Part shown: positions 23,454 through 36,119 of the stretch, one piece after another
How the letters are laid out: each line of letters begins with the position of its first letter
Numbering within the stretch: the stretch's first letter is position 1
From: Toxoplasma gondii ME49
Lineage: Eukaryota; Apicomplexa; Conoidasida; Eucoccidiorida; Sarcocystidae
Length of the DNA: 64,000 bases
Assembly (NCBI RefSeq): GCF_000006565.2
Contig: NC_031470.1
Span: forward strand, 1,056,954 to 1,120,953
Direction of reading: 5' to 3'
Notes under the pieces: model-generated
Database searches by the model: none
What the model was told of the DNA's origin: nothing
Seen by the model: only the letters and a program-made list of their open reading frames with translations
Translations under genes and position numbers: made by a program

Positions 23454-25946
23454 TCTAGCGATGTCAGGCCGACCGAGAGAGCATAACTGAAGTCACTTTC
23501 ATTGCTCAACAAGTTCACGGAGCTGTGAAATCATTCAACAAGCGAAAATGTCTCTATCCTGACGCACCAGGAGTTCATGAAGTTGACTTATTTAGGTGCA
23601 CTTGGCCAGTGGTGCAAGGTAACTAGCCGCTCTGGGAGGTGTTGAATGGAAGATGGGCCTGCAGATACAGACCCCGACGCGGCGATCAGCATAATGTGGT
23701 CGCACGCACCACCGTCTGCGGCTTCCTGGTGCCCCCAGTCCAAGATGCCAAACCAGCCCGTTCATGTAGGAAGGAGACATAAGCACACTGAGTCTGCCCA
23801 CATCTAGCCTACGGCTCTCCATGCGTGGTTAAGGACTAAGAACCTATCCGGTTTCCTGGATCGCGATCAATGTCGAAAGCCGACGCTGCATCGTCTACAG
23901 ACTACGTCGGTCTGTGTTAGTCGCTAACAAATGCATGCAGAGCTGACATACGGGCTAGTTGTCACTGTCATTCAATTCTACCGGAAAGGATGGGTCTATT
24001 TAGCAACAGTTAGTTGGGTTAACTGTGCATGCGCAAAGGGAGCACCAGAAGAGTTCGATATTTGTCTTGTGGGCAGACGATTTGAATAACACAACGGTGG
24101 CGTGGAATTTTCTATCCGGCGTAACAAGACGTCATCCCAGCCGAACCACTAGGCAGGTCGAACGAAGGATGACTTCACCCAGGCTACAAGCGTTCGCAGG
24201 CTGCTTTTCTGTGGATCCTTAAAAGGGGCAGTTATTTCATCCAAATGGGAGCACCATCATTTTTTCCATCCGCACACTGCGGGGTGAAATCGGGGTCAAG
24301 GGCTACATGTGAGTGCATCTCATTGTATATACATTATGAAATGTGTGTTCCTTTTTGCATGAGAAATGAAGTTCAAGTGATGGTGCTGCAGAGCTTTCCC
24401 ACGGTTTTTGTTGCAGTGGACGTCCGCGGCTGAGGAAGAGTACAATGCAAAGATCTACTCTCCTGTACAGTGTCATACGAATAATGGAAGTGTGATGTGG
24501 GGGTCCTTTTGCTTTCCGAATGCTCCCTCGTCATACGGTGGCAAATTCCAGTCTACATTTGGTAAAGGTGCAGCCAATGCAAGGCGTCAGGCCCTTCGGC
24601 GTGTGTAAACAGTTCTTTACACGGTTTGGCCAAGTAAGTTGGTCAGGCAGATTTAACTAACGGTTGCGCAAGAGGATACCCGCGAGTCGATTGCTGCTCA
24701 CGTAATTATCATTGGCTAACAGTGAAAGCTCTGTGGCAGTTTAATTTCCGATTTGAGCGAAGATTTTGGGTACAACTGAAATAGCGGCTGTTTCGCGGCA
24801 TATGCACCGTGACGTGTAACATAAGTAATACACTGGTAGCATCCTGTGCAACCCACCCGCTCATATTGCTAGCACACAGACTGAAACAAGAACCCGCGTC
24901 ACAGTAACTCAGTAACTCATTTATCACTACACTGTCTGTCAGTCTCTTTCACCCTGGTTGCACAGGCCGCCACATTATAAACCTGTCGCTGTGGGTTTCA
25001 CTTTACGGCCGCCTGCTGAACATACAATTTTGACAAGCCGATACAGCTCAGCCCTTTCATCAGGATCTACAGGGAGCTGTAGTGTTGCAGTGAACGACGA
25101 ATATGTGGGATATATAGGCTGTCAAAATCGTGGTTTCATCTGCCCGATACCTGAATGGACCATGGTACACATATTAATTTCTTGCCCTTTCGCGTCGGCA
25201 TTTGGAAGCCAAACCCCGATAGTGAGATGCTCGCGCAGTATCATTACGCACGAGCAGTCCGTCGCTTCCTACCCTTGATAAGAAGTCGAAGAATGCCGTT
25301 TTGTCACGCTGAATGAACACCTTTGTGGTTTTTTATTGGTATCTGGTTCTCTCGCAAAGCAACACGTGTTTCCAGAACTCCCCTTGTTGCACGTGTGTTC
25401 TTGAACCACAATAAAGAACCATGAATTACCACGATCTACTTGTAACCTACAACACCGAGAGCAACGCATTTCACAATGCTACAGCGGGATCCAATCCTCA
25501 TTATAGTCCATCTGGTGTCAGTTAACCCGCCTATCATTTGCGCTCGCATCTGGGAGAGTACGTTATAGTGTGTTGACAGGAGACCGGAAAAACGCCACCA
25601 CCCGTCTATGATTTTCACATCACAACGCACATGTGTTCCTCTTCCTCCGGTCACACAAAAAGACGAACGTAGACACGGCACAAGGAGGCCTTACGCCTCT
25701 TATGGAGAATGTGCAGGCATGACTCCTGGCGGCGCCCTCATCTTTATGTGCCTCTCTAGTGGACATCACGAAGCTACAGACGACGGAGCAGCCGAAGACG
25801 TTCCAATAGTTCTCTCTCTTCTTTCGACACTTTTCTTGGTAATTCAACCTGCAGGAAGAGCAACGACAAGAAAAACATTGTCGGCCTTCAAGTAAAACAC
25901 GGTGCACTGTCAATCTCTACAGCACCTAAGTGAAATATGCTTCCAC
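23454..25946. other. Convergent intergenic region, about 2.5 kb
   Basis: This stretch lies between the 3' end of the voltage-sensor gene (+) and the 3' end of the DnaJ-like gene (-). I find no exon with a coding-like frame and matching splice sites. A TGCATGCA octamer occurs near 23933. It probably contains both 3' UTRs. Confidence 0.45.
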
Positions 25947-28900
25947 TCAGTACAGTCCAACGGCGTTTGATGTCCTCTGCAGAAACGGTTTTCTCGCCGG
26001 ATCCCTGACATGAAAAACTGCCCTAATGCATTTTCGTTTGCTACTTCAGAACCGTCTTTTAGCCCCGTGAGTTCACTCACCTCAATGACCGCAATGTGGT
26101 CCCCACGTGTAGTTGTAAGAGCTCTATCAGACATTTCCCGAGTAGTCATGCCAGGATCCTGTGCTCCTCGACCTTTGACCACGATCTTTTCACCGCTCTG
26201 GGTACCAGGAGGAATTGTGATGTGAGCAACTCCGTCAATAACCTCGATTGGTTTCTGCGCACACATATTCAGTTCAAGATACATGAGATACCTACTGTGC
26301 CTTCTGCTTTTGCGCTCGGGCAAGGAACTTCAGAATGCCGCCTCTGTTCGGCGGGCATTCCTGTTCCACGAGCAATGCTTCTCTTTACAAGGGGTTGCTT
26401 ATGCCTCCAAAATACTGTAAAAGAGGATTCGACCTTAAGCGCTCCCCTGCCTCGTCTGCCATGCAAATGTCTCATGTATGTGCGAGATACAACCGCCGTG
26501 CATCGGCCGTGCCACAGAGATGCGAAACGATGACCAAAGAGAGGCACATTCCACGCCAAGCTCGTTTCCGTGATCATGAAGAGTTTGCATCTCCTGAGGG
26601 TGCTGTTCGGAAAACGACTCCTTGTCAGGTTTTCCGGGGACCTCTATCAGCACAAATTCTAGAGCCGAGAAAACAGCACTTACATCTTCTAAGCCTAAGA
26701 TTGCGTCGATGTATGAAATTCTAACGATTCCCAGCAGGTTGTTGCCTTCTCTTCTGAAGGCGGTGTCGTTCTCCACTTCCACTTTAAGCAGTCTGAAGAA
26801 AGAATTGCAGTCCACAACACGAAGTCTCTCGGTAACCTTTTTCCAGTGCGTCGAATTCGCTCGACGTCGAACATCACTAGAGCACAGCTTGAATGTGAAC
26901 GCATGGTTCTCAGCGTAGCTTGCTTGACACATCCACATCGTTCAACACCCGGTACCGCTGGTCCAGCAAATGTTCAGTTGCCCATTCGCTTGTTTCCGTT
27001 TAGGCTCTTTTCGATTTAGAGAAGCACAGCAGCAACCATTCACACGCACTCTGAAGACTACAAGTATCGCACTCACAAGTCTCCTGACGGGCCCCCGTTT
27101 ACGCCCACGTCGCCCTGTCCCTTGATCCGGAGACGCATGCCGTCAGAAACGCCTGCGGGAATCATCACCTGAAGCCACGCAAGAGAAAACAAACTGAAGC
27201 GTTGGCTACATTGCCCCGTTGGAGGTTATTAAGAATGCAGCAGAAACTGTGTACGCTACTACAACGCAAGTCACCTTTTCGGAGACGCGGACCGACCCTT
27301 CTTGTGGAAACATCAACTCGACGTCGTGTTCAAACTTCCTTGGTCCCCGTACCCACCACAGCTTTAATACACCTCCTACTCACTTGGAGGGTTTTTTCGT
27401 TCTTAACGCGGCCGGAGCCACTACAATTCGAGCAGCGAAGACGCGCCTCCTCTCCACTCCCACGACAAGCTTGACATGTCTGCGACGTTCTCAGTATCCC
27501 CACATTTGTGGTCGTTGTCTGAACACAAAAGCAGAAACCAACCGTCAGCTGAACTCGATGTTGGAGACGTTTCGAGGCTACTAATGGTGACATGCACATC
27601 AGTGATTCTGTTGCCTTCAGTGTAGAAACAGTCTTTTCGCAGTGACAAACAGGGACACACGGTCTGGATGCTCAAATTGGTGGTTCGTATGGTACGTGGC
27701 GACAGTGCTTCTGTTCATGAACCGGCGCATTTGGACCCGAACCCCGCGAGACTTGAGAAGCTCAAGGCTTGCTCAGTGAAAAACATCAACGATGAAAAGC
27801 CTATGATCCGCATGTGTCCCCATCGGGTTCAAAACCTCTCCCCCGGTTTGGCTATCAAAACATCTACACTGCAGAATTCCTGGCAGCTGAAGAAGCAGAC
27901 CTGTCCTCGACAGAATACGAAACATCCATGCACAGTACCTTGACGATTGCGCCTTTGCCGTCACAGGCTGTGCAAGCAGTTGCCTTCTGGCCATCTTTCC
28001 CGCCAGTGCCCTCGCAGCAGTCGCAGTTCTCAAGCGCCTCCACAGTGACCTGCTTTTCGGCATCGCCGCAGCCGATTTCACTCAGCTGAAGCGTGACGCT
28101 TGCCCACACGTCGTTTCCTCGAACTCTGTCTAAACTAGTCCGTCTCCGCCGGGCGTTGCTGCCTCCGAAAAAGCTGGAGAAGACTTTCATAAGTCCCGGA
28201 GGCGACGTGCCAACCGCCTCGTCGTTCTGTTGGTCGTTTTCATCATCTTCCTCTCCCAGAGCGTGACTGTCCGCGTCTCTTGCACTGTGTCGTTCAGGAG
28301 AGTAATGTGCGCTTTCTTCTCCGGAACCGTTTGTCGAGGACGGCAGCAGAAACGCACGAGCTACGTTTACAGGGACGCGTCCTAGGTTGTCGTAAGCCGA
28401 TCGCATGTCATCATCGGTCAGAACAGCGTGGGCGGCACGGAGCATGTTGAGGACAGAGGGATCGCCTCCCACATCACAAAGTTCCTTCTGTGCCTGGCGA
28501 AAGCGGGCATCAATCTCTGTCTTCTCTGCCTCCTTAGATACCCCGACGAGGCCATAAAGATCCATGTCAACTGGCACGCTTTCCGGACAGGAGACATCGT
28601 CTGTCTGTGCATCACCGTCAGCGTCCCCTCGCTTCCGACCCAGGAACGGGAACGCACCTAGCGGAGGAAGCAACCGGCTCTGGGGTAGTGGCGCCGGCAC
28701 CGGCTGTTGGTGAAAATTTCGGAACAGCGGCTTTGTAGGGGAGTGTACGGAATCGTGCTGGGTCTGACTCGTCGTTGAAACCGCAACGAACGATGAGACT
28801 ACTGCCGCCAAACCTTTGCCTGCTCTCCCTGATCTCAAGCATTCGTCAGATCCGACCGACCCAAACGAGGCTCCAGAGGCAGCAAGACTCAAGCTCGGCT

Positions 28901-29492
28901 TCGCAGGGCCCGGCGAGCGGACTCGGACGTCGGCGGCCAGAAAGCCTGCACATGCTGACGCGCCGCTAGCTTGGTCATCCCTTTCTTTGCCCTGACAGTG
29001 GGCCGTGTGAGTGTTCCATCGTAGGCACTCTTGAAGGCGTAGAAACGAGGCAGGGGAGAACGGGTGAAGCGGGTGTGGAGCCCTGGAAGAGAGTCCGGCA
29101 GCGAATACGGTGAACCAAAAGAGTGTAAAGAGAGTGAGGTGATAATGAAGCAACCCAGGACCCAAGCACAGTAACAGTCGACCTCTTTTGACCGCCGTGC
29201 ACAGCCCAGTTGACCTGGCTTTCGACGGAAGCCCAGGCGCAGAAACTTTTTTGGTTCGGTGAGAAAAAATCTGTGAAAATACATCGGAAACCCAAGTGGT
29301 GACGTCGTCGTGGAAATCCACCATTTGGGGAATATCTGCACCAGAAACGGGTGGCATTTTGGAGTCGGGAAAATGAGACGCGTGTGTAACACTGGCAGCC
29401 AGCCAACGTTGATTATCTGCTTCCCCACCCCTCTCAAGAAAATGGGCACTGCTCCGCACGACTGTCGATCTGGCTTGACTTGAAGCCTGCAT
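25947..29492 (-). CDS. Class A DnaJ-like protein with degenerate J domain, seven exons
   Basis: Exons 29492-27939, 27518-27384, 27334-27275, 27168-27077, 26792-26684, 26254-26081 and 25976-25947 join in phase and give 717 residues. Residues about 310-372 resemble a J domain ([13 protein letters not shown] to AYDNLGR), but the HPD that activates Hsp70 is absent; helix II runs into [11 protein letters not shown]. All four CxxCxGxG zinc motifs are intact: [24 protein letters not shown] and CSNCSGSG. The substrate-binding region follows: [10 protein letters not shown], then GGPSGDL across a junction, [10 protein letters not shown], and [13 protein letters not shown] hydrophobic stretch at about 106-134 could be a membrane anchor or a recessed signal sequence, followed by a basic region, which would fit import into an organelle such as the apicoplast (inference). 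The last exon is tiny, and its acceptor TTTCTGCAG is strong. Exon 3 has the weakest acceptor. Confidence 0.85.
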
Positions 29493-32308
29493 ATCGGCTT
29501 ACGTCAAAATCCAGGGGACACACTGCATAGATTCTTGAGCCGGAGAGGGCGTGCCTGTCCCATTGTTCTTGCGAGCGCACCCAGTCTTCTCAGACAGATA
29601 CCGGCACGGCTGATAACAGATAAAGACAAACCTTTCGGACACCCCGTTACAAGTGAGTGTTTGCTTCCTCTACCGATGGAGTTAAGCAAAAGTGCTCGAA
29701 GAGAGTCGCACGCGATGACGTCACTGGAACAGACTAGCTTGCGTGTGGTCGTCCCTCAGGTAGTCGTTGTTGCTCGACAGCTACTTTTTAAACACTCCCG
29801 CATCCCGGTCGGAACTTCAGAGACTAGCTGGACGGGAGTCTTGAAGAAGAGTCACGTACTTATATTTGTGAATACTAGTGCATAGTAGCTGACGTCGGAT
29901 ATAGATGTCCAAGGTTTCTCGTTCGCTGTCGTGTATTCTTACTCTAACAGTGGGAACTCTGCCTCTCGAGTATTTTGCAGTCAATATGCGATTGCGCTGC
30001 CACGCCTTCAACATGCACACGTTTAACATCGAATGTTTCACCTTGCTCTCCCATTCAAAATTAGCAACTCGAACGGAACGCTTGCGAACACACTCACACA
30101 ATATTGTCTGCTCCCGAGAAGGGCACTGCCGTGGAGCGGGCGGCCGCCAAAACGGTTGGGTACCGAGGCGAAATACCAAGCTCTGATACAGATGCCATTC
30201 GGGAGTCGACGTGGTATTTCTTGATCAGAGCGTTGACTACAACTGTTTATGCTTGTCGAGTATTCGTCCCACGGAGACACCAGCCCCACTCCGGGCACGA
30301 CCAGCTGCGACTGTAGAGCGTCCTTAGGGAAAAAAAGACATGGATTACTAAGGACCAGGCTGGGTAAATTTCCACAGCCGTCAAACACAAAATCTAGCCA
30401 GCTTATGGATGTCGCTTCGCGGAAGAGGAAAACACGGCGCCAGGGAGACAAAAAAACACACACGGCGTCCTAGTCAGCGACAGAGGCCTAGGATGCAGCT
30501 CCGTCAGAAACGCAGATGGCGCCTCAAAGCCGATGGACAAGTCTCAGCCAAAGAGCACCACAAACCTTGAACCATGCAAAGTTTTCCCGTACACGAAGAC
30601 AGGTGAAAGAAAAACGTGGTACCATTTTAAGCCTTCTAACCCAGTTCGTTGTCTTCAGACAAACGGTAGAAAGGCGCATGCACGGTGGCAACGCAGCGCA
30701 AAAACGGCCAGAATGTGTGCGTGCCATATGGCAGGTTCTGTAGCCTTCTTTCTGGTTGCGAGCTGACACTTTCGCAAGTATCGAAGCAAATCGCACGAAG
30801 ACTGGCGTCCACAACTGCAGGTGATAAACGGTGGTGCCTGTTAAATTGTGGCAGTTCCATATGGGAGTGTACGGACCTCTTCATGAGCGCCATCTTCGAT
30901 GCCATTGCCGTGACAACATCTCAAGGAAGCCGTCACGGGTACGAGCACAACTGGCGCTGTATAGTTCAATACAGCGATCCGCATCGACAAAACAATCTTC
31001 ATGAATGTGCTAAACACAAGAATGCAATCTCAATCGATGGAGCAATGAAACCTGATGAAGGCTGAACTAACTTGTTGCGACACCACAGTTCACTTGTCGC
31101 CCACTATTGGCGTTAAGCACTCGTGTCAGTTGAACGTGGCAGCGTCACAATGTATCCTCTCCACCTGTGTCTTTGCGTCGTTCCTGAATTCAGCGTAAAG
31201 ATTCGCTCTGGTCCACGCCAGAGCGCCTGGAGGTACTTTTAGTCCAGCGCTTGGGTGATGACGGGCTTCCGAGCTGCTGTTGGGTGCACTAGCACCCAAG
31301 GTGTTCTATTGGCCGTGGTACACCTCAGTCGTGCCAGCTCTAAGATGTGGGTCATGATGGATATCATGTGAGAGAGTTCTCGTACTTGACGTGCGAGGGT
31401 GTGTAATATTTCAATGTGTTGTATGACCGTGGTGCTCTCGTTTACGAAGGCAACAGGAAACGGGATCAGAGTGTTTGAAGTAGCTGAAAGACAGCGAGTG
31501 AGGCATCACGACGGTCACACCATCATTATCCTGTTTCGCGCTCGTTTTTACAGGCGTTTGCCACTGAGGCTATCGTTGTTCAACTGTCCTTCAGGGAGTC
31601 AGAAGAGAGGTGAAACCGTTTTCCAGGCGGAATAGGCGATATTCCCCGTAAGATCGTGTCTTTCCAATTATTTAGGGCAATTTTGAAGGTTCGCTTTGAC
31701 TGAATTGAGCATCAGCCTTAGTGAGTCGGACAGGGCACAGACAACGGGGACGCCACTTCCTCTGGCTTGTGTGATTCATCGTCGCAGATCTCGTGGCTAG
31801 GTGGAGGCAATTGCCACCTTCATCCACATTCTTCCATTATATTTCGTACGCCTCGATTCGTTTGCTCCCGCAACTTCAATGATGGTGATGAATTGACGGA
31901 ATCAGCAGAGTTTAACGCTGATCAAATTTCAGCGCTGCCAAAGAATGGTAGAGTTCACCCACCTTTACCCCTATAGGAAGGCCTTCGGCTCTACAATTCT
32001 CCACTTGACTTTTCTTCGAATAGTTTGCAGGTGAGACCGTGACGTAGATATCTTCTCAAGAACCTGCGGGCTCCAAAAATTCCCAGTCTGCACAGTCAAC
32101 GCTGGGAATGCGGTGTGCGGCGGCGAAACGATGATGTATTGCGAATGGCTTCCAGCAACTCTTCACGTTCCCAGAGTAGAGAAGGAATAGTAATACATCG
32201 AAAACGACGTAGAAGCTGCATGAAGTGTCGGTAATTCGTTCTAAGCACAGCCTCTGTCGAAACGCAGCCGCAGTTGCCGCATCCCGTACGAGTTGCACAC
32301 TTTTGGGT
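29493..32308. other. Gene-poor region, about 2.8 kb
   Basis: This region lies between the start of the DnaJ-like gene and the 3' end of the RING gene, both on the minus strand. The longest frames (for example 30685-31065 on the plus strand) have no splice partners and no recognisable motifs. It should hold the DnaJ-like promoter and the RING-gene 3' UTR. Confidence 0.45.
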
Positions 32309-35300
32309 TCATCGGTCGGTGACATTCCCAGCCAGGTTTTGCTGGTTAGGCTCGTGGCTATCTGGACCACAACGCTGTACAAGATCAAATACCTGCTTTG
32401 CAACTTCGTTCTCGAATGCAATGTAACCGAGGCCATCACCTGCTCTGCTCCCTTCATCCAGCTTGCACACCTATGCAACAGCATGCTTCGCATCCAGTCG
32501 CGGTATACAGATTGAACACCTTCTCTGTCAATGTTGCGCGGCTGTCACTAACTTATACGTCGTACTCTCCTGGGCAATTCCAACAGGGATTGTCTGTCTC
32601 TGGGCAGTAGGACGCAACGTGGCATAACCAGTCGTGCGACAGCTTTGTTATCAACGCGTACCGGACAACTCATTTGGCCATCATCATGATTCTTGTGCCC
32701 GAATCGGACTGGGAAGAGACAGTCTTCGCAGACAGTGTGAGCGCAAGGCACAAACGTGACAGGCCTCGACGGAGCTGCACAGAAACTCACGGCATACGGG
32801 CCTGTTTTCCGTGGGGAATACGGGCGTTTCAGCGCGGCGGGCTTCTACGTCAAGACTCACGTTGCGAACAGGCCGCGCAGCAGAGAGAACTTTCTATGGC
32901 CCGAGTGCTTTTGGAAAGCCTGTAGAGACCACCAACAAACTCGTTTGATGCCAGGACCTCATGGTTCAAGTCCGTGTTTTCCTAAACTGGTGGTGTACGA
33001 CACCAGAAAAATAAATGAGCTGCATACACATGATCCGTTTACGGAGCCAAAAGATACCTCCTAATCTCTGGGCACCCGCTCAAGCTGCCTTTTCACCTGG
33101 CCAGTTTTTCCTGAGTCAGACGCACGCGGGTGTTAGTGATATCAGTAAGAACCAGTTGTAAACGAGGCAGTATTGAACTAGTATTATCAACGACATGAAA
33201 ACAATCAGGGCATTTCGCTTGTACGTCTTCTTGTAACACCGCACGAACATAGATGACGTGATTGTTGCCTCGGCGATAGATTGTGTGTGATGCTCAGGCG
33301 CTGAGTCGCGCCGCAACTTACTCCATTAGCATGAGCTGATAAACAAGTTGCTTGTCTAGTTGTGCCTTTAGCTCGTTAATGCAGTCGACTCTTTCTGAAA
33401 CCTACAACAACGTAGAGAAATCACTTCAGTCATTTGGTTAGCATTAGCGGCGGCAAATCCCGTGCATGTCTGCCTCTTGTGGGCCCTGTACCGAAAGGTC
33501 AAGTCCACATATCTACTACATTGTCGCCTAGTAAACAAGTACAAGCCACGCTTTGCAGGAAGGCTCACGATTCGTCCGTAACAACAGGTCATCTCATCGC
33601 CGTCCCACGCCGCTTCCACCAATCTGGCAGCATGCCAGACTGTTTCTCGAAAAGGGTATAGTGCTCTTATTGCAAAAGACCAACTGCGATGTCCTCGTGA
33701 TGTGTTCCTTAGACCAAGATGATAACACAATGTCACACTTGTATTCCCATTGAGGACGACAATAACACAGATCTGAGTCTTTCTTCAGAGTGTGTGAGGA
33801 TGTCAAAGTGTTGATGAGACGTTTACCAGTGCTTGTTAAACGGTTCTATTCGGTGCGGATGTCTTCTTTTAGATAACCTAGTCAGGAGGAACCAGCCAAC
33901 CGAAAATCGCAGCCATGCCAGGATAACGAAGGCATGTTCTGGTATGTATCCCTGTATCCGGACCTTAGCCACCATTTTAGCGCCGCTTCAGAAATGAAGA
34001 GATAGCTAAGCACATAGAAGAGGCTCAACGAGGCAAGAAGGCTTGTGAGTGCGCGATATCACTTTTGTTTTTTACCTTGAGTCGGAGCATGAAGCTCCGA
34101 CCGAGTTAAAGAAAGACACATTTTTACCTCGCAAGAAGCCATCATCGACTGTTCCCACCATTTCCTCTCCCTCGCTTCGGCTGCTGCTACAAGGGCCCTC
34201 TCGCCAGCTAATACCTGCTGCTGTGCCCGCTGTAGACATCACACCAATGAGAGAATTCTTCCATACACCAGAGGGCCTAATGACCGCCACCTTCCGAGTT
34301 GTGAGTCATGCGATGACCTGGAAGAAAGCTTACCGCGGATTTCCGCATCCGTCCCTCCAGCTTTGTGATCTCTTGTTCGTGCTCTTGACTCTGAGCCAGG
34401 AACCGCTTTTTCTGCTGACGTTGCGTGTCTTCCAGCTCCCAATGCGTTTGTGCGAGCTTTGATTGCAGCTCTTTGATGTTGTTTTCCTGGGTACGTATGT
34501 CACGTTTTGACGTTTGTAATTCCACGCTTAGACATTCCTTTTCCCTCGTCAGAAGTTTTGTTTCTTTTTGTTGTCGCCGAACCTGTGTATGCAGTTCAAT
34601 TCCTAGCACGGAGAGAGGGATTATCCAGAGGAAAGGAGTGTGCATCTGCGCAGCTCATCCTCCGCAGTTCTCTTCCGGTACCGTTCGCCCTTTCTGTGGA
34701 AGGGCAGCTCTGGGTGCTTTGCCATGAAGAAGCGAAATGCTCACACACGCAAGGAAATCCATCGACGACAGCAGTCGTCAACTCTGCCGCACGGCGGCCG
34801 GGTGAACATCTGCGCGCAGATGCGCTTGTTCGGATCCACAGTGCACCGTTGAAAATTGCAGACTCCCACGAGAGAGCAGTGGGTTACTCTTACTTAGGTC
34901 AGGCACAACAGAGCGTACAACGTAGCTAGTGTGATGCGGAAAGGAGAGAAGGGACGTCTTGCACCATCGGAGCACCGAAGAAGTTACTAGAAACAGTTGT
35001 ACCCTGGGATGTGCGTGTCTCTCTCATAGCCGGAGGTAGGTCCATAATTCTGACAGGATGTCTTGAATCAACGCAAGGTCCTCCCTAGTTGTATGTGTGC
35101 GCTTTCTGCCAGCGCTGCCCCATTCTTCAGTGTGCCCCTTACCAGCCGGAGCATGGAACGCTCAGCATCCTCGTATCGCATACAACTATTGTTCATGACC
35201 TGAACAGAAGGCGAACCAGAGGTAGTGGTTCCGAGTCAAACAATCAGAAGGTATTCCATGTCGGTGCCACAACCAAATATACCCATCCATTTGCCCATTA

Positions 35301-36119
35301 GTCCGAATGCACAAATGCCCCAGCCTGCTTTCTGTATTTGCTGCCCTAGCATTATAGGTTGTGTCGGTTGTCCCTGTCAATTTGCCAAGAAGGAAGACGA
35401 TCCTGGGTGCAGTATCTGGCAGCTTCTGCCGGGATATCCATGTTTAGCAATAAAAACAGGCAGACAGAACAGTACCGCTTGGCTACCTCAGACAGTCTAC
35501 AACAACTGCGTACCTCGGATTGACGTTGCTCTGCGTCTGCCTTGTCCTTAATTACGCGTTTTAGATGCGACACTGTTTCTGCTAGATCGCATATCTCCTG
35601 GGTTAGTTCACGGTTCCTTTCTTTGATCTCATCTATTTGTTTCCATCCTCTAGTCCGTGATCGGAGAGGTTTCGACGATTCTGATGAATTTACAAAGGAT
35701 GAGCTTCGGTCACCTGCTGAACTAGCGGGAGCTTGCTGATCAACGCGATTATGGATGATGTCTCTGTGCTTCGCTTCGATGACCTCCCTCCTTATGAGGT
35801 CCAGTTCTGTCCGTAAGTGAGCAATGATACGGTTTGCCACGTCTCGCTGCTTCATGAGCCATTCCAACTCTGTTTGTTGTTTCTTGACAATCGACTTTGT
35901 GCATTCAAGACTGGTTTGCATAGCCAGCAGCGCAAAGTCGCGCTGTTCTATATCTGCTTGCCGCAGGTGCAACTGATGCTGCAGCTTAGAAAGTGAAGGA
36001 GTTGTTTGCCTTGGTCCTGTTGAGTTATTTCCGTCAGTAGACGGACGACACGTGGATTCATGTGCTTGAATATTCATTGTGAACGAACCAGTTGCCTTCC
36101 TATTCGTAGCGCTGAGCAT
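32309..36119 (-). CDS. Coiled-coil protein with C-terminal C3HC4 RING finger
   Basis: The RING is spread over three short exons that join in phase. Exon 32919-32861 (donor GTGAGTC) carries CAACSQ. Exon 32774-32662 carries VTFVPCAHTVCEDCLF and ends in SCP. Exon 32470-32309 supplies VCK and the C-terminus. Together they give C-x2-C, C-x-H-x2-C-x2-C and C-P-V-C, a full C3HC4 set. Upstream, exon 33401-33322 (VSERVDCINELKAQLDK) joins the RING exon in phase 2. Further coiled-coil exons are 36119-35514 (202 residues, ATG start, heptads such as LKRVIKDKADAEQRQSE), about 34618 to 34351 and about 34285-34127. Junctions between 35514 and 33401 are not fully resolved, so membership of the left and right halves in one transcript is inferred from strand, order and style. 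A RING E3 ubiquitin ligase that self-associates through its coiled coils is the likely role. Confidence 0.7.

Noticed and set aside
30685..31065. 126-codon plus-strand frame in a gene-poor region
   Set aside because: It has no motif, no splice partner in phase and no coding-like composition.
32096..32299. Extra 3' exon for the RING gene, 67 codons to a stop at 32096
   Set aside because: Simple read-through of the exon starting at 32470 to the stop at 32309 is more economical and gives a natural C-terminus; the extra acceptor lacks a pyrimidine tract.
32911..32980. tRNA-like stretch with a T-arm match (GGTTCAAGTCC) and partial acceptor pairing
   Set aside because: There is no A-box-like D arm and no clear anticodon stem, and the stretch overlaps a well-supported RING exon on the other strand.
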